From the NCBI GenBank assembly GCA_033439765.1, contig JAULSN010000012.1:868001-932000 (forward strand): a stretch of 64,000 nucleotides of DNA, in the 5' to 3' direction. The position numbers and the translations under genes were made by a program. Position 1 is the first letter of the stretch. Every line of letters begins with the position of its first letter. The notes under the pieces were generated by a model. It worked only from the letters and a program-made list of their open reading frames with translations, did no database searches and was not told the origin of the DNA. Below are positions 51,313-62,399 of this stretch, one piece after another. This DNA comes from Lasiosphaeria ovina. Taxonomy: Eukaryota > Ascomycota > Sordariomycetes > Sordariales > Lasiosphaeriaceae.

Positions 51313-53805
51313 ATGGCAGTTGGCAATGTCCAAATATTCAGATTAGCGGTAGAGTCGCAGTTCCAAGGCTTGACGGAAACGGAAAAACGATATGCCCACC
51401 ACATGGCTCGGTATGTTTGTTTTATCACTTTGACTCCGATTTGTATGCTCGAGGATAGGTGAATTGACCATTCTGAAGCGCCGCCTGGTTCGGGGCAAGA
51501 ATTATTTTGGAACAAGTATCTCCAGAATCGCCAGCCACCTTTGACTTCATCCTTGAGCTCTATCGAACCTGCTCTGGGAAGTGGGAGGCTCTAGTCGGCC
51601 CAGACATTGGCAGTGAGGAACTTCGTCGCTTCTTGACCTACGCTGCGACTTTTTTATCCAATGTTGGGAACTACTTTGTACGCCGCAAATATTTCCTGGA
51701 TATGCGTGAAGTTGTGCTGACCTATCCCTATCCCGTCCACCCACCAGGGTTCTGGTGACCAAAAATTTGTGCCCGATGTAAGCACTGAATTTTTCCAGGG
51801 GCTTGCGGCCAAGTCGCCTAGGCTTGGCGAGCTATTCGAGAAAATCTCGCCATCTATCAAGTCCCTTCCGCCGTATAGCCTCGGTCATCCCAGCGAAATC
51901 ACACAAAGCGCATACTACCTGGGTTCTGACATAACGGAGCACGATGTTCAGATGGTGTCCAAGGTCCTCGAGCGGAATTCCATCTTCCCCGAGAATACCA
52001 GGATTCGCAAAGCAAAGAATGGTAGCGACTTTGGGGTACTACTTGCGTCCGTCGACCGCAGCGATCTCAACCAAAGCTTCCCTCTCCCAGATGGAAGTGG
52101 CGTCGTGAAGTTAATGCGTGGAGATCACTCCGTCCACCTTGAGCGCGTGTGCGCCGAGCTTTCCGAGGCAGTGAAGTACGCCGCCAACGACAAACAGCGA
52201 GATTTCCTGCACGCCTACATCGAGAGCTTTCGGACAGGCAGCCTGGACACATACCGTGACTCGCTGCGCATTTGGGCCCAAGACAGGGCGCCAAGGGTCG
52301 AAAACATCTTTGGGTTCGTGGAGCCGTACCGCGATCCCCACGGGATTCGATCCGAGTTTGAGGGCCTGGTGGCCATCGCCGACGACTCGGAGACTGCACT
52401 GCTGGCTAAGTTGGTTGAAAACTCGGCAATTTTTATCCGTCGGTTGCCTTGGGCAACACCAGAGAATGATGGGAAGGGACCGTTTGAGAAGAACTTGTTC
52501 GAGCCGCCCGACTTCTCGAGCATCCACAGTGCGTCACACTCTTGTTCTACAAAAGGCCGTGTTGCCGCTAACTGCTTGATAGCTCTTGCGTATTGCTCAA
52601 CCATCATTTTCCCAGGCATCAACCTTCCAAACGTAGGCGTCATGATCCCCGACTAAAGGTAAAGCTACAGCCATTCTCCATGCTAACACTTTACACAGTA
52701 CAACGACATTCGACAAGAAGAGGGCTTCAAGAACGTGATCATCTCCAACAGGATGATCGTGGCAAGCGAAGCCCAACAGTACCCCTTCATCGACCCCTCA
52801 GAAGCCGAGGAGTTCAAAAGATGCAAGTTTCCCGCCTACTACTGGTGGGTCGTGCTCCACGAGCTCCTTGGTCACGGTACCGGACGATTGATGGTCGAGA
52901 CCGAAGGAGGAAAATACAACTTTGACATTAACAACCCCCCTATTCATCCCATCACCGGACAGCCGATCGCATCTTGGTATAGACGCGGCCAGACCTGGAC
53001 TGGTCAATTCGAAGAGCTCGCTACTACTGTTGACGAGTGCAGAGCTGAGCTTGTCGGGGCCTATCTGATGGACGATGTTGAACTGCTTGAGTTGTTTGGC
53101 TTCAACGAGACAACTGAGATCAGCGCCGCGGACCGTATGTGTATTGCCCCGCGGAGGAACTGGAAGCAGTTGCTTACAGCCGGCTCCAGTGACGTATAAC
53201 GTGTATCAACAGCTTGGGGTGGACGGATTACGAGGGCTATCGAACTTCAATCTTGACACAGGTGTAAGTTCCATCGCGGCCTCTCGATTGTCGAGCGGTG
53301 CGCTGGCTGACATGTTCTTGATAGAAATGGGGCCAGGCCCACAGTCAGGTTGGTCTATCTCACCGTCGGGAACGTGGAATACCCGGACCCGAAGAACTGA
53401 CTTCCGTTTCATGAATAGGCCCACTTCGCCATCCTCAAATGCCTCCTCCTCGACGGTGATGGCTGTGTTACCGTCTTCCACGACAAACCGAAGCAGAGCC
53501 TGTCCGTACGGGTCGACAAGACCAAAATCGCGACACATGGGAAACCAGCCCTGGGCAGAATGCTTCTGCAGCTGCACATGTTCCGATGTACCGCTGACGT
53601 TGAAGGCTGTCGGGCCTACTACAGGGAACTCTCCAAAGTGGACGGCGAGTATGTCGAGTGGCGGCAGACAGTGCTGGCGACGAAGCCTCCGCCCCTGGTT
53701 TTTGCGCAGGCTAACACGTTTCTCGACGGTGATACGGTCGTGCTCAGGGAGTATGAGCCGACTGTTGAGGGCGTGATCCAGAGCTGGGCGGAGAGAGCGG
53801 TGTGA
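51313..53805 (+). CDS. Dipeptidyl-peptidase III (peptidase family M49), eight exons, intact
   Basis: Exons 51313-51410, 51479-51677, 51748-52528, 52583-52632, 52699-53134, 53190-53263, 53325-53348 and 53419-53805 join in frame to 682 residues, the usual DPP III length. All seven introns (54-70 bp) are GT-AG. The 24-bp exon 7 encodes KWGQAHSQ, exactly the conserved DPP III segment. Zinc site: HELLGH (residues 430-435) and, about 55 residues later, DECRAE with the third ligand Glu near 489; most relatives have EECRA. Other landmarks: YAHHMARAAWFGARIIL, FLTYAATFLSNVGNYFGSGD, IFPENTRIRKAKNG, PGINLPNYNDIRQ and a well-conserved C-terminal domain. DPP III removes dipeptides from the N-terminus of short peptides in the cytosol and has been linked to protein turnover and oxidative stress. 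No lesion despite broken neighbours. Confidence 0.95.
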
Positions 53806-53890
53806 CGGGGGATTGTCAATGTCTGGCTCGTCATCATGATTTCTTTTTCTTCTTCATTTATTCGCTGACAACTTTGATGGCTGCCCCGTC

Positions 53891-54052
53891 TCAGTCTTTG
53901 TCGGGATATTTGACGGCATCGACGTACTGGAGGATCTGAAACACGGTCTGCACGAGCGCTAGGAAGATGCCAATGGATCCGAATATGAGAACACTCCAAA
54001 AGGCCAACCACGCCGGCGAGTTGCGCCGGTCCGCCCATAGCTGCAGAATCGA
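53891..54052 (-). pseudogene. Severed C-terminal transmembrane tail of the 54053 gene
   Basis: 54 codons in frame after the TAG, ending VKYPDKD and TGA. Contains the WADRR motif and one hydrophobic helix of about 22 residues. Readthrough or reassignment is not indicated. Confidence 0.6.
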
Positions 54053-55207
54053 CTAGGGTTTCTTGATTGACGCATAGCAGCTCAGTCGCACCAACTTGCT
54101 CCGGAGGTGGGGAAAGTCGTCGATTAAATCGTATTCGTCCCGCTCCCCGATCTCGATTCCACAGTCCAGAGGGCGCTTCCGACCGCACAGCTGCAACAGG
54201 AACTGGTCATATCCCTCGGCGGCGATCCGCGCAAATGGCCGCAGACTTCGGAACACCTCCCGGGACTTCTTGTCCTGCCCGAAGAGCAAGCGGTAGGAAA
54301 GCAGAACCTGTTGCAGCAGCTTGGTAACGTCCTCTTGGTCTGCCCATGGTACGGAGCTGCGCGTCTCAAAGGCACAGCAATGTAGGACACATTTCCGGCT
54401 GCTGCTAGTATTACTCTCTAATTTGCTCTCACCCTTTTCTCGCGGGGCTTGTTGGTGGCGAAGATGATACACGCAGAACGAGGGGTATCGATAGAGGAAG
54501 ACAGTCTTAGAACGCTTGTCCATCTCGAGGTGACAGGAAAGCGAGTCCACCCTGCGGAAGCTCAGCCCGCAGATATTCTTAAGGACATGGGCGTTTATCT
54601 CCTTCGGTGAGATTGTTTTGCACTCGACGAAGGACTTTTGCTGGTCGTCATCATTGGCAAAAGCGCTGTAGTTCGGCGGCGGCAGCATCATGCCGAACCC
54701 GAGGAGAAATTCGGGCAGTGATTTCTTGCTCGCATACGCGCCAGGTTGGGTCAGACAAGCTCGTGTCTCGCCGTGATATCCGTCCATTTCATCGAGAATA
54801 TTGAAGCACCCCGGCACCTGCGCATCTGCAGAGACAAAGTCGGGCTTGAAAAGCATCGTTTGCCACCCAAGAATTGAGAAAACAAGGTCTTTGATGGACT
54901 GCGCCGCTCCATGGTTGTTTTGGGACAACACGAGACCGAGCTCGAGGAGGGAGTTGGTAATGCTGTCGATGGTCTTGGGCCCAGGGGCTAGGACAAGCTC
55001 TCGAGTTTGGTTCCACACAAGCATACAAGGATCGGGTCTGGAATCGGCTGGACGGCTACAGCGGCAGTCGCAGTCGTCGTCGAGCGAGCGAGGGAACCGA
55101 GCTCTGGATTTAGTTCAACAGGTAAGCTTTCTCACCCCATCCCGTACCTTGGTTTGCCGATGAAGGTGATACTTACCGAAGGTTGCATCGCCCGAGCTCT
55201 CCGCCAT
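54053..55207 (-). CDS. Fungal hypothetical protein, C-terminal membrane anchor cut off by a stop
   Basis: Exon 1 is 55177-55207 (MAESSGDATF); the intron 55048-55176 has a GTAAGT donor and GTCCAG acceptor; exon 2 continues ADSRPDPCMLVWNQTRELVL to the TAG at 54053-54055, giving about 340 residues. The protein looks like a fungus-specific family with no known function (GPKTIDSITNSLLELGLVLS, DLVFSILGWQTMLFKPDF, DFPHLRSKLVRLSCYAS). Past the TAG the same frame stays open to TGA at 53891 and encodes ILQLWADRRNSPAWLAFWSV then a transmembrane segment (LIFGSIGIFLALVQTVFQIL), which is how relatives I know end. So the stop probably removes a tail anchor. Position -111 to the start codon is the end of a Pogo-type element. 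Confidence 0.65.
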
Positions 55208-55317
55208 TCTAAATGGCGATGGGGTCTACAAAGGCAAAGAGATGAAGGCGGGAAGCGAGTTCCTGTGGGTGTTCGATGCCGTTCGATGGGTTTAAGCACC
55301 AAGTCCTCGTCCTGGTA

Positions 55318-56165
55318 CCATCCCCCCCCCCCTTACCCGATCACCCCACCTTACCCGATCACCATTTACACCAAAATACTATATATTTGAGCAACGATTG
55401 TATAGTCATTTGTGAAGCTATTTGCATGGCAAATATAGCAAAATGTAGATAAAAAGCAGCTTAGTCCATATATCGTGCCGGCGCACGGATTGCACGGCCA
55501 GATCGGGTTTGCCTTACAGGCATAACATCGTCATTTTCGTCAGAATCTTCCTCAACTTCATCTTCAGTCTCATCAACTTGAGGCTCTTCTTAAGCCTCAA
55601 CTTGAGGCTCTTCGGGAACCTCACCACCTAGTAGTATAGTGGCCAAAGTCATGAACCGCTTATTCGGGTTCGGGATTTTTCGACGTTTTTTGGGCTTTAG
55701 TCGCTCCAATTTAGCCTCGAGGGCTTCAATCTGGTATTTTCTGGAAGATGACTTCGGTCTAAAGCTTCTCAACTACCCGGGCAGCCTTCTTGAACTTCAT
55801 CCTTGTCGAGGGACTAGTTCCTATGCCCAGATCCATGACCTGGCGACTAGTAGACGGGGTCTCCGGGACTCCAGGGGGTATAACGGGCTCAGGGGTCTTT
55901 TTCCTGTCTTGTTGAATCTCTAGGTGGCTCAGGGCCTTTTGCCTACTAATTAGCCAATTCCTAGTCGTTCGGAACCCTAATTTAATATTCCTTTCCGTGA
56001 ATCCTAGCTCCCGAGCTACTTTATAATATCGTATAAAGTTGATCTTATTAACTAGTACTAAGTCGATTAGACTAGCCAATTTGGCCAGTTCGCGCTTATA
56101 ATAGGCTTTAACTATATTAAATACTCCGTTATTAAGTGGCTATAAGCCGTAAGAGGTATAGGCCG
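55318..56165 (-). mobile_element. Truncated second Pogo/Fot1-type element
   Basis: Preceded by TA (55316-55317), it begins CCATCCCCCCCCCC and has two CCCGATCACC words, the same TIR layout as the 38188 element but a clearly different sequence. The minus strand encodes the transposase C-terminus: RIEALEAELERLRPKKRRKI in the first element corresponds here to QIEALEAKLERLKPKKRRKI, followed by PNPNKRF. Upstream is VNKINFIRYYKVARELGFTE. It is interrupted at 56165 by the Gypsy LTR. Several stops. A relative, not a copy, of the first element. Confidence 0.8.
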
Positions 56166-56520
56166 TGATACGGGAATGGCCTCAATTGCACATGTCAACA
56201 ATTGACATGGCCCTCTACGCGCACATGGCGCGTGCACCCCCCTGTACATTACATAAGCAGCACCCTAGACTAGCGGAAGGCGGGCAAGTAGGCGGTGTGC
56301 ACTGGCAGTTAATACTGCTACCTGCGCGGGGCATATCCCCGCTGCAGGGCACACCACCTTCCTTTTCCACCTTCTAACCTTCTACACACATAATTCTACT
56401 ACCATATTGGTAATATATACTACCTTTCCCTATCAAATAGTACCAGCGACTATACGTATTAAGTAACTAGTCATTAGTATCGTGAGTTCAAGAGTTCAAC
56501 CCTCTTGGTACGATAATTCA
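56166..56520 (+). repeat. Probable 5' LTR of Gypsy 1 (3' limit uncertain)
   Basis: Begins TGATACGGG at 56166 at the junction with the Pogo sequence. The end is not certain. At 56490-56506 a T-arm-like sequence (AAGAG, TTCAACC, CTCTT) followed by TGGTACGA may mark the tRNA primer-binding area. Confidence 0.5.
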
Positions 56521-58883
56521 ATTGAAGACGCACTAAAAACCTACACGCGATATTCCGACCGGAGGCGCGCCTATAGTTAGAAAAATTTTCCCCCCCGCTT
56601 AGGTAAAAGTTCGTAAGGACTCTAGCCAACCGCCTCAGCTATTAATCGAATAACCTTCGGGGATTAATTGAGTAGCGCTAGGCGGGTAAGATCGCGATAT
56701 TATTAAGCATCGCGTCTTAGCGCCGTCTACTAGTAACGCGATTCCCCTAAGGCACCTTGCCTATCCCCGCTCCAGACCTCTCTTCGCGAAGGCTATGGCC
56801 AAGCCCACCCTAATCCTGGACTCCAATCCTAGACGCTACGGGTATACTGAACTTTACCGATAAGCCTTACGGCGGCGGTAGAAGAGCCAAGCCTCTATAC
56901 CTAGATAATCCTTAGGGAGACTGGAAGTAGTTGGTAGGAGCGTTCTATAAAGTTATACTAACTATCTCCTTTCTCAAATTTGGTTAATCGATAATAGGTT
57001 AAGTAATAGCCGCTCTATAGGGCCCTTAGGTAACTATATTAGATAACGACGAGACCGGAGACTTTCTCGACCCCGATAATACTAATACCGAAGGATTAGC
57101 CCTCGGCCGATATAAGAAGCTTCCCTAAAGTACCCAATAGTAGTTAAGAATAATAGACTTCGGAAAGGGCCCTAATACCCCTACTAGGAACGTAATTCCC
57201 CGCGAGTCCCGTACCCTATCCGTAGTGGCTACTTAGAATAATACTCCCGAGAAGCCCGTCGCTAAACGCCCTACCGAGCTCAAGCCTAATATTTCGTCGC
57301 TTACTTACCTGGAGACGATAAATAAAGCCGTCTAATAGGACGTTAGGTAGCTGAATAAGAAAGTTAACTAGGGTTTTGAGAGAGTTACGAGTACTCTCGA
57401 TAGGATTATTAAGAATACTACGAGTAATATAAATAAGTAGAATAACGCTCTTAGGATAGAGATGGATAAGTAGAGAAACGACCTTAAAGACTCTTATAAT
57501 AACCTAAGTAAGTAAATATAGCTTATTCTCGACGTACTTATAAGTACCGCGGCCCCCTTCCTAGCCCCTACCGCTCGGCGTCCCTCGTTAGTCGATCCCT
57601 TTACTAGACTAGCTATATTCGGAGCTAGTCCTTTTAGAGACGATCGACCCTAGAGCCTTCCCCTAGCCCTAAATCCTTTCGATAACTTATATATCGAACT
57701 AAATACTTCTGGCCTATCTACCGGCTAAGCGGTACGATTCTACGATTAGCCTAACCTAACCCTTATAGTATAGAACCTAACTCCTACTACGGGTCCTTAT
57801 AAATACTACCAAATCCCGAACCGATCTATACCTACTTCTTAGTTCGGCCCTCGCTAAAGTAGCCTATTTTAATAGTAGTCAGCCCAGATATAGTAATATA
57901 TTACTCTACTACTATAAACTAGCAACTAGTAGGGCCCTTAAGCTTAGGGCCAAGGAAACAACCCTCCTAACTAGCCGGCTAGTAACTAACGTCGCCCTTC
58001 GCGATAGTCTACCTAGCCCATAGTTCCGCGGAACCTATCCCCCTAGCGTTATCGATAGGGGTATAGTAACCCTTCTAACGGCGATAACGACTCGGACGGA
58101 CCTGACTTTGGGTCTAACCGGCCGTAGCGTAGATAGAAGAACTAGGGTAACGGAGGTAACGGTCGTCGACCGGATAGGAACGATAGGTAAGCTCGGTATA
58201 CTACTACCTCGTATACTAGGGACTTAGTAGGTACCTAGGACAACCTCGCTATCTTATAACTAGTCTACTATAAGATTAAGCGCGAGGAAATCGGGTAGTT
58301 TAACCTAGATAGCGACGACCCTAATAGGGTCGGTATAACTACCGACGGGAAGAACGTCGTCTTCTCTAATATATATGCCTTTGAGCTACGCGTTAAATCC
58401 TTTATTAAAGAGCCAGCTACGCGTAACGACTCGGTAGCCCAAATAGCTTCTTTCTTTTAGATATTACTAGGCGGTTCCGCCCTACTTTGGTAGACTTTAG
58501 AGCTTACTCCTAAAGATAGAATCAAGCTACGAAGCGAAGGCTTAGGAGGTATAATAAGAGCCCTTATCGACTACTACTAACCAAATATCGCGTTAGCTAT
58601 AGCCGAATACAACTCCGGTAGGCTTAAGGTCGAAGACGTCGATAACGACGCGAAGGCTATAATCCGTTTTATATAGTATAAGATTCGCTACGCTAAAGTA
58701 GCCGGAATCCTTAACTAAGATAATAGTAATTAGCTTAGAGTCCTTACTCAAATTTGGGTACGATTTGAGCTAGGTATTAAGCGAGTTATACCGCCCCCTA
58801 ATAAAGCTAACTCCCTATCCGACTATATTAGGCTAGTATCTTCTAAGCGAGCTATTATTACCGTTATATATAAGGACGAAATG

Positions 58884-59630
58884 TTGGTTTTTAATATATA
58901 TATTTTTTACCTTATATAAAATAAACGATATAAAAAGAACTATAAGAGGTAAAAATATATAATAAATATATTTATACTGCTTACGTAATAATACAACTAT
59001 AAATAATTGTGGGTCTCTTACATAAGCAATCTTATGTAAGCTGCAAAGCTTATATACACAACGACCTACACCTTACACAACGTAATGCAACCACAACCAC
59101 TCAATGCCCCGCGTATACGGTCTTTGGAATCGATCCAACTGCCACAGGTGTTGGCCCCGCACGGCCAGGGCAGTAGGCGACCTTCAGGCAACCGGTTCCA
59201 ACAGCCAGGCCGCTCACAGGGCCACCTGGCCGCGGACCGGGCCACCTGCCGGCCACCTGCAACAGGCCCGGGCCAACTAGCCGCAGGCCCTACCGGGCCG
59301 GCTACGACCTTGGCCAACGATCCTCTGTTGGCTTCAGACCGTTGTTCGAAGTGTTGAACAGAGCCGAGTTCCGTTCAACCGAGTCCACACAAGCTGGTAT
59401 AATAAGGGGACCATTTTCCCACCTTTGTATTTAGAATAATAACATCTCAATCAGTCTTCGACCAATCACAACAATCTAAATACCATTCTGCTCCACTTTT
59501 TCTGCTCTTCATTATCATCCATTCTGCCATCCTTCACCGCCTTCGAATCTATCTCACGGAAGCTCCAAACCTTACCTTCCGTTAAAACCTTTCCATAACT
59601 ACCACTCTTCCAACTGCTTGAAAACTAATT
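58884..59630. mobile_element. 0.75-kb insertion in gag, LTR-like, little RIP
   Basis: The gag frame reads ATAAGGACGAAATG before it and resumes ...AATGCTCTATCG after it. The AATG at 58880-58883 is repeated at 59631-59634, and removing one copy plus the insert restores the reading frame exactly (KDEMLYRYNL). The insert is AT-rich at its left end, GC-rich in the middle (59095-59320), then carries TATAATAAGG and a pyrimidine-rich end, as a solo LTR would. Its ends (TTGGTTTTTAA and TTAGTTTTCAA inverted) do not fit TG...CA well, so a small TIR element is also possible. Confidence 0.6.
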
Positions 59631-59649
59631 AATGCTCTATCGATATAAC

Positions 59650-62067
59650 CTCTTCAATACGAAATAAGGGAGAAAAAGAAGTCCTCTAAGTCTACCTATT
59701 CTAACGACTACCCGCGACGTCGTATTACCTAGGATAACTCCAAAACTAGGTACCTAGATAAAGAGCCTCGTAAGGACTACCCTCGCGATAATAAGGACCC
59801 TAAGAAAGAAGATAAGGATAAGGAGTCGAAGTATAAGAGGAAGTAGGAAGATAGACCTCGTTACGATAGACCTCGCTACGACCGACCTCGCTTTAATAAG
59901 CCTCGCGAAGATAAAGGGAAGGGAGGAGCCTATTACGCGTAGGAGGCGGATAGCGATAACTCTAATAGAGACTCTTCTAGCTACTATTCCGACAATTCCG
60001 ATAGCCTCGACTTAAACGCCGAGGTAGTATATTACGTTACCGTAATCGATCGGTACTATACCTACTATAAATACTACGAGATATTTCCTTCTACTAGAGC
60101 TAAGCTCGGACATCTCAGGACCTATTCCCCCTATAACGTAGCGTATTTTAAACGTATCTAAGATACTAAGAAGTAGTAGGTATCTAGCCGTACTTACGGC
60201 TATTATTATAAAATATACGACTCGCGTAACTAGCTATTTAAGTATATTCGTATATACTCGTTAGCTAAGACGGGAGTTATTATCCCCTAGCTAGATTTAT
60301 AGGAGGACGAGTCTAACGATAAATATATTACCGCTAATAAAGGAGATATCGTAATATATATATCTTCCTCCGCTCCCGTTACCCCGGACTTCATCGTCTT
60401 GAAAGCTCCTAATATCGCTCCTATTGATACTAGGGGTAACCCTTAATCCGAATACTCGTATCTCCGAGTTAAGGCTAAAGCCTTAGCTACGTCATTAAGT
60501 AGTAACGAGATTTGCCTCGATCCCGGAACCGGTCGATCCCTTATTTCTCGTAAGCTACTTAGCAAGCTCAAGTATATAGTTAAGCCTCGCTTCGGCCGAG
60601 TTCGCGGAGTATATAAAGAGACCGTAAAGACTACTAAGTAAGCTACCTTTATACTATTTCTAGTCGGTAAAGATAGGTAGGACTAGCCAGCTTTAATAGA
60701 AGTATCGTATTCCGTATAGGTAGTTAAGGATCTCCCCCCTAACTTACTACTTAGTAATAAGTTCCTTACCCCCTACGGAGCAAATATCGACTATTCGTCG
60801 GATATAGTTACCTTTAGATAGATAGACGGCTTCTATACGTCTATAAAAGTCGTTTATAAAGCCAAGGAGTATCGCCAGAACGTCAAAGCTAGTAGAGATC
60901 TTACCCTACTAGTAGGATAGAGAATACTTCTTCTAATTAACTATAAGCCCCTACCCTCCGATAGATCCGTAATATTCTTAATAAAATACTCCGTAGTAAC
61001 TAACGTAATTATAAACGTAAAAACGCCGAAAGTCGTCGTAGTATAAAACAACTCTAACGGTATACTAGTAATTAAGAAGGGTACTACCCTCGGCCATATT
61101 TATAAGGCTCAGGATAATAGCTATAAGAGCGTATCTTAGAAATAAGGCATAGCCGTAATAGTACTCGGCTCGCTAGCTATATTTTCTCAGCTCTTAGGGG
61201 CATTAGCGCTCCCGACTACTAGCCTTTCGAACGTTATATAGTAGCAAGCTATAGGCTCGTCTTTCAATATAACTAAAGTAATTTACGTACTTATCGACGC
61301 CCCTAAGGATATTACCCTACTAGTTATCGCCTCCCCCAATAACTTACCTCCCCCTATAGCTTTACCGCTATCCCTATCCGACTAAGTCTAGTAGATTACT
61401 TAGAACGTAGACTTGGAACCCCCTATAGCCTTAGAGCTACTCGACGAGGATCTTACGGGACCTATAGCCGCTAAGTTCGTCATTAATACTAGCCCCGGCG
61501 GAAAGATATCTAAGTTAGGTATTAAAGCGCTAATCGACTATATTAAGATTATTACTAATAACGGAATTCATATCTATACTACCGACGCTCCCTTCGTAGC
61601 CGACCTTTAAGCTCTATATAAAGAATTCCCCTAAGTCTGGGTAAATAACGGCATAATCAAGATTCTAGAGAAGGATATAATGAAAGTTCCCCTAGTAGAA
61701 GGCTAGCAAAACCAACTTAAAGCTAATAGAAGCTACCCCCTTAGTCAAAAGGATATGGGTATTTTGGACGATATTTTCGGAACGTTATATACGGAAGACC
61801 GTATAGACTAGTAAAACGATCCTACGCCTTTCAACTCGCTAGTATTTATCGTCTAGCGGACGGTCTACGGCGTGGAGAAAGGTAGAGTTATTATTAATCT
61901 TCGATAGCTTAACCGAGTAGTTATACCTAATAACTACCCTTTACCGTTATAGTCTACCATTATCTCTACTATTCGTAGTAAATCCTACGTCTTTATAATC
62001 GACGTAACGTCCTTTTTCTATTAGTTTGGAGTCTATCCCCCTTATCAAGATAGATTCATTATTATTG
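59650..62067 (+). pseudogene. Gypsy 1 gag/pol remainder: protease and reverse transcriptase with nonsense codons
   Basis: One continuous frame broken only by TAG/TAA. The longest open stretch is 61413-61610 (EPPIALELLDEDLTGPIAAK and on). RT motifs near 61900-62060 fit Gypsy: the Asp in FIIDVTSFFY is the first catalytic residue. RNase H and integrase are missing because of the next insertion. Confidence 0.8.
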
Positions 62068-62309
62068 TGAAGGCAGGCATATACAAGAGGCGAGGCTGTA
62101 AGTAAATAGTGACTAGATTCGTAGATAACTAAGCTAAAGAAAGGAAAAGGAAAAGAAGAAGCCTGCGTGCCCTGCAGGCTGGCAGTTTTGTAGTGGTGTG
62201 CGGGGTCGTGGCCCTAGTCCCGATTGGGAGGAGTGGGGCCTTCATATTAGGGCTTGTAGCTAGGGCATGGTTGCGGCACCACGGACCTCAGTTCGGCCGT
62301 GCCGTAACA
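62068..62309 (-). repeat. 3' LTR of Gypsy 2 (242 bp)
   Basis: On the minus strand it starts TGTTACGGCACGG and ends CCTTCA (TG...CA rule). GC-richer and less RIPed than the body. Confidence 0.85.
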
Positions 62310-62399
62310 TTACCCCCCCCTCCCGCGCGTAGGGTCCTTTATTCATGAAGAATAAAAAATGTTGGATCGCGTAGGGCTCGAACTTGTGATTACTTCTTC

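Larger units (their letters stand above)
56166..62067 (+). mobile_element. Ty3/Gypsy retrotransposon 1, heavily RIPed, truncated
   Basis: Starts TGATACGGGAATGG inside the truncated Pogo element. The first roughly 350 bases (promoter-like, higher GC) look like the 5' LTR. Then comes one long frame with only in-frame TAG/TAA stops: gag (around 58250-58880, QTLLGGSALLWWT-like context with stops), resumed after an insertion at 58884-59630 with a basic, Arg/Asp-rich segment (DRPRYDRPRYDRPRFNKPRE), an aspartic-protease-like region (ICLDPGTGRSLISRKLL) and reverse transcriptase (RVVIPNNYPLPL, IIDVTSFFY, FGVYPPYQDRFIII). It ends abruptly at 62067, where a second Gypsy element is inserted. No frameshifts noticed; all damage is C-to-T or G-to-A type. 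Confidence 0.85.

Noticed and set aside
56478..56515. Possible tRNA gene (T-arm-like AAGAG/TTCAACC/CTCTT)
   Set aside because: Only the 3' third of a tRNA can be drawn; position after the LTR fits a primer-binding region better.
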